8,421 nucleotides of DNA. Source: Planctomycetota bacterium. GTDB lineage: Bacteria > Planctomycetota > Phycisphaerae > SM23-33. The notes beneath the pieces are model-generated. The model was not told the DNA's origin and did no database searches. It was given only the letters and a program-made list of their open reading frames with translations. Of this stretch, positions 5,858-8,421 are shown piece by piece. The stretch is taken from assembly GCA_021160865.1 (NCBI GenBank), contig JAGHBS010000211.1:1-8421 (forward strand). The letters run 5' to 3'. The translations under genes were made by a program, and so were the position numbers. Every line of letters begins with the position of its first letter. Within the stretch, counting starts at the first letter, position 1.

Positions 5858-6928
5858 TCATTCATTACTTGGCTGATTTCCACCAGCAAGGGGATGGGCT
5901 TTTTCGTATGTGTCCTTTAGACGAGCGGTCGTCAAGTGAGTGTATATCTGCGTCGTCGAGATGTTCTTATGTCCGAGCAGTTCCTGTACGCTTCTCAGGT
6001 CGGCTCCACGGTTGAGCATGTGCGTTGCGAAACTGTGCCTGAGCGTGTGAGGCGAGATGTTGCTTGGCAAGCCTGCCAATCGCAGGTAAAGTTCAAGTCG
6101 GCGACGCACAAGCCGTTCGCTTATCCTGCCACCGTTTTTGTTCAGGAAAAGCGCCCGCTGATTAGCCTTATTGCTATCAATCTGCCTGCTACGGTAGTGC
6201 AGGTAATTTTCAATTGCCTTGACCGCCATCGACCCTAAAGGGGCGAGTCGCTCCTTCCTGCCCTTGCCTCGGATGCGGAGTATCCCGCCAGTCAAATCGA
6301 CATCGTCATCGTCAAGCCCGACCAGTTCGCTTATCCTCAAGCCGGATGAATAGATTGTCTCGAGGATGGCTTTATCACGAGCGATTATGAATCGTTGTTT
6401 ATCGCTCGGCTGTCCTTGTTTGAGCAGATTTTCCGGTGCCTCGAGCAGCGACTCGACCTGTGCCTCATCCAGGCATGTCGGCAGGCGGTTTTCCTTTTTA
6501 GGCCCGCGAATGACCGCTGCTGGCGATGCCTTGATAGCCCCCGTCCGAAGCAGGTACTTATAAAAACTGCGAAGCGATGCTAATTTCCGTGCAATCGTCG
6601 TTCGTGAAAATCCATGGTTCATAAGCCAGGCCAGAAATGCCCGCACCTCCATCGGGCTTGCATTGATTAACCGCTGAGATTGGACTTGCCGAGTCTCCCC
6701 TTTATCGTCTGCTTGTTTTATCTTGTTGGTAGATGATTTTGAATGCGATTTATCCTTCTGCCGCTCTTGCCGTGGTGGGGTGGGGCTCACTTGCCCTTTA
6801 TCATCATCAGCAAGGAACATGCAGAACTGTTCTAAGTCTGCCCGGTATGAGCGGATGGTATGGGCAGAGAAATTCCGCTGGGCGGTAATATATTGAATAA
6901 ACTCGCTGATGACATCCGTACCCACCAT
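5858..6928 (-). CDS. xerC: Tyrosine recombinase, XerC/XerD family
   Basis: Xer recombinases resolve chromosome dimers at dif by breaking DNA with a tyrosine. All catalytic residues are visible: R198 (SGLRISEL), K222 (GKGRKERL), H294 and R297 (HTLRH), H320 (LLGH) and the nucleophile Y329 (IYTH). The N-terminal SAM-like DNA-binding domain begins at ISEFIQYI (7-14) with NFSAHTIRSYRADLEQF. It is split by a hydrophilic, Lys/Ser/Gln-rich segment (about 43-86) before ASPMEVRAFLAWL (90-102). This raises the length to 356 residues, against about 300 for E. coli XerC. ATG 6928 is bounded upstream by an in-frame TAG (6934-6932); AGGGG directly abuts the ATG, so GTG at codon 2 is an alternative start. 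It lies 150 bp downstream of clpB on the same strand. A chromosomal role is likeliest, since nothing else mobile is nearby. XerC rather than XerD is a weaker choice. Confidence 0.9.
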   Translation of the reverse strand: MVGTDVISEFIQYITAQRNFSAHTIRSYRADLEQFCMFLADDDKGQVSPTPPRQERQKDKSHSKSSTNKIKQADDKGETRQVQSQRLINASPMEVRAFLAWLMNHGFSRTTIARKLASLRSFYKYLLRTGAIKASPAAVIRGPKKENRLPTCLDEAQVESLLEAPENLLKQGQPSDKQRFIIARDKAILETIYSSGLRISELVGLDDDDVDLTGGILRIRGKGRKERLAPLGSMAVKAIENYLHYRSRQIDSNKANQRALFLNKNGGRISERLVRRRLELYLRLAGLPSNISPHTLRHSFATHMLNRGADLRSVQELLGHKNISTTQIYTHLTTARLKDTYEKAHPLAGGNQPSNE

Positions 6929-7078
6929 CCCCTATTTTATCGGACATCCCCCTCGCTTAGCTTTACGGAAGGGTACGTTCATTAACAGCCGATAAGCGGG
7001 CGACGACGTTTTGTTTTTCTTTCCCATGTAGAAGGATTCTTCTTCGATAATCGTATGGCGGCGAATTCTCTTGCACGT

Positions 7079-8421
7079 TTATTTTTCCACTTCAAATGTG
7101 AAGCTTTTGCCGCTGGCGGAGATTTTGACGGTGTCGCCTTGCTGGATTTCCCCTGCCAATATCTTCTTTGCAAGGGCATTTTCGATATTTTGTTGGATTA
7201 CCCGCTTTAGCGGACGGGCACCGAAGGCAGGATCATAGCCAAGTTCGGCAAGTAAATCGCGGGCTTCATCGGTCAATTTTATCGAAATCTTCTGCTGGCT
7301 TAGCCTTTCGGCAAGGCGGTTCATCTGGATATCGACGATCGCAACGATATGTTCACGTGTGAGGCTATGGAAGACGATCTTTTCGTCAATGCGGTTGAGG
7401 AATTCGGGTCGGAAATGCTCTTTGAGTATCTCGTTGAGGCGGGCTTCAATTTCCCAGTCTTCTGCCTTTTTCTCGGTCAGTTCCATGATGAGTTGCGAGG
7501 CAATATTCGAGGTCATCACGATGATGGTATTTTTGAAATCGACGGTTCTGCCCTGCCCGTCGGTCAATCTGCCATCGTCAAGCACCTGCAGGAGGATGTT
7601 GAACACGTCGGGGTGTGCCTTTTCGATTTCGTCGAATAGGATAACGCTGTAGGGGCGTCGGCGGACGGCTTCGGTCAATCTGCCACCTTCTTCATATCCG
7701 ACGTATCCTGGCGGGGCACCGATAAGCCTGGCAACGGCGTGCCGTTCCATGTACTCGCTCATATCGATGCGAATCATCGCATCTTCGGTATCGAAGAGCA
7801 ACTCTGCCAATGCCTTGCAAAGTTCGGTCTTTCCGACGCCGGTCGGTCCGAGGAACAGGAACGAGCCGATGGGTCTTCGCGGGTCGGATAGATTGGCACG
7901 GCTTCTGCGGACGGCATCGGATACGGCACGGATTGCTTCATCCTGCCCGACGACGCGCTTTTTGAGGCGGTCTTCCATGTGAAGAAGCCTTTCCCGCTCA
8001 GATTCGAGCAGCTTGGAGACGGGGATGTGCGTCCACTTCGAGACGATTTCAGCAATTTCGTCGGGTGTTACTTCCTCACGAATGAGGGCTTTTCCAGAAG
8101 CGTGCAGATCGGCTAATTTCTTCTCCGCTTCTTCAGCCTTTTTGCGCAATTCGATGAGTTCACCGTATTGGATACGGGCTGCCTTTTCCAGATCACCTGC
8201 TCGCTGGGCTTGTTCCAGAGCGGTTTGGGCGTCCTGAATGGCTTGGCGAGCAGCTTTTGCTTCAGCAAGGATTTTTTTCTCCTGCTCCCATTGTGCGGTA
8301 AGTGCACGGTCTTTCTCAGTAAGTTCAGCCAGTTGTTTTTCGAGTTTTTCGAGTCGCTGCTTGCTGTCGGGGTCTTTTTCCTTCCGCAGGGCTTCACGCT
8401 CAATCTGGAGCTGAGTAATCC
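7079..8421 (-). CDS. clpB: ATP-dependent chaperone ClpB, C-terminal half (5' end off window)
   Basis: ClpB is a hexameric AAA+ disaggregase that, with DnaK, pulls proteins out of aggregates. The last 446 residues are visible and the frame stays open to the window edge; full-length ClpB has about 860. The segment starts in the coiled-coil middle domain (heptad-like Leu/Lys/Glu stretches, with GDLEKAARIQYGEL typical of ClpB), which separates it from ClpA and ClpX. After KWTHIPVSKLL comes the second AAA+ module: Walker A GPTGVGKT (visible residues 191-198), pore loop GYVGYEEGG, Walker B VILFDEIEK (259-267), the Arg finger in FRPEFLNRIDE (R343) and sensor-2 GAR (400-402). It ends in FEVEK. A TTG at 8149 could be mistaken for the start but lies inside the middle domain. 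The heat-shock promoter, if any, is outside the window. Confidence 0.96.
   Translation of the reverse strand, partial: ITQLQIEREALRKEKDPDSKQRLEKLEKQLAELTEKDRALTAQWEQEKKILAEAKAARQAIQDAQTALEQAQRAGDLEKAARIQYGELIELRKKAEEAEKKLADLHASGKALIREEVTPDEIAEIVSKWTHIPVSKLLESERERLLHMEDRLKKRVVGQDEAIRAVSDAVRRSRANLSDPRRPIGSFLFLGPTGVGKTELCKALAELLFDTEDAMIRIDMSEYMERHAVARLIGAPPGYVGYEEGGRLTEAVRRRPYSVILFDEIEKAHPDVFNILLQVLDDGRLTDGQGRTVDFKNTIIVMTSNIASQLIMELTEKKAEDWEIEARLNEILKEHFRPEFLNRIDEKIVFHSLTREHIVAIVDIQMNRLAERLSQQKISIKLTDEARDLLAELGYDPAFGARPLKRVIQQNIENALAKKILAGEIQQGDTVKISASGKSFTFEVEK

Noticed and set aside
7028..7045. Possible terminator hairpin after clpB (AGAAG/CTTCT)
   Set aside because: A 5-bp stem with low GC and no T-run after it in the clpB direction, so it does not meet the pattern of an intrinsic terminator.
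8113..8403. 96-codon minus-strand frame near the right edge
   Set aside because: It overlaps the ClpB middle domain in another frame. The ClpB frame is open to the window edge with typical coiled-coil sequence.

Overview
The window looks like ordinary chromosomal DNA from a bacterium. My best guess is an uncultured member of the Planctomycetota or a related PVC lineage. The grounds are family resemblance only: a type-2 OMP decarboxylase, a McsA with a Cys-Pro-His-Asp motif in place of its last CxxC, an unusual PTPS/QueD-like protein, McsA/McsB without a neighbouring CtsR, and GTG starts. No marker such as rRNA is present, so the assignment is tentative. I saw no mobile element, CRISPR array, tRNA or rRNA.

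Left part (1-1829, minus strand). The window opens inside the 5' part of a sigma-54-type AAA+ regulator whose start is at 342. A 364-base gap follows with no convincing gene; it holds a candidate promoter for the regulator and an interrupted inverted repeat. Next is prfB (peptide chain release factor 2). It can only be read in full through a +1 programmed frameshift at a CTT-TGA-C site at 1742-1748. A short first frame (28 codons, from 1829) joins the main frame to give a 373-residue protein.

Middle (1830-5823, plus strand). A divergent promoter region of about 110 bp separates prfB from pyrF (OMP decarboxylase). After pyrF come a PTPS/QueD-family protein with non-canonical active-site residues, then mcsA, mcsB and a TIM-barrel sugar phosphate isomerase/epimerase. 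The last three overlap by 4 bp and 1 bp and are almost certainly translated from one message. McsA and McsB form the protein-arginine kinase system that marks proteins for Clp-dependent turnover.

Right part (5858-8421, minus strand). A tyrosine recombinase of the XerC/XerD family carries a hydrophilic linker of about 45 residues between the two halves of its N-terminal domain. Upstream of it on the same strand is the C-terminal half of the ClpB disaggregase, which runs off the window. The two Clp/Mcs quality-control elements are neighbours but on opposite strands and in separate transcription units.

I did not find a clearly new multi-gene system. The items most worth a second look are the prfB start and frameshift region (near-leaderless promoter plus a perfect hairpin just upstream of the slip site), the altered active site of the PTPS-like protein, a tiny leader ORF with a strong Shine-Dalgarno in front of it, and the tight coupling of a sugar isomerase-like gene to mcsAB.
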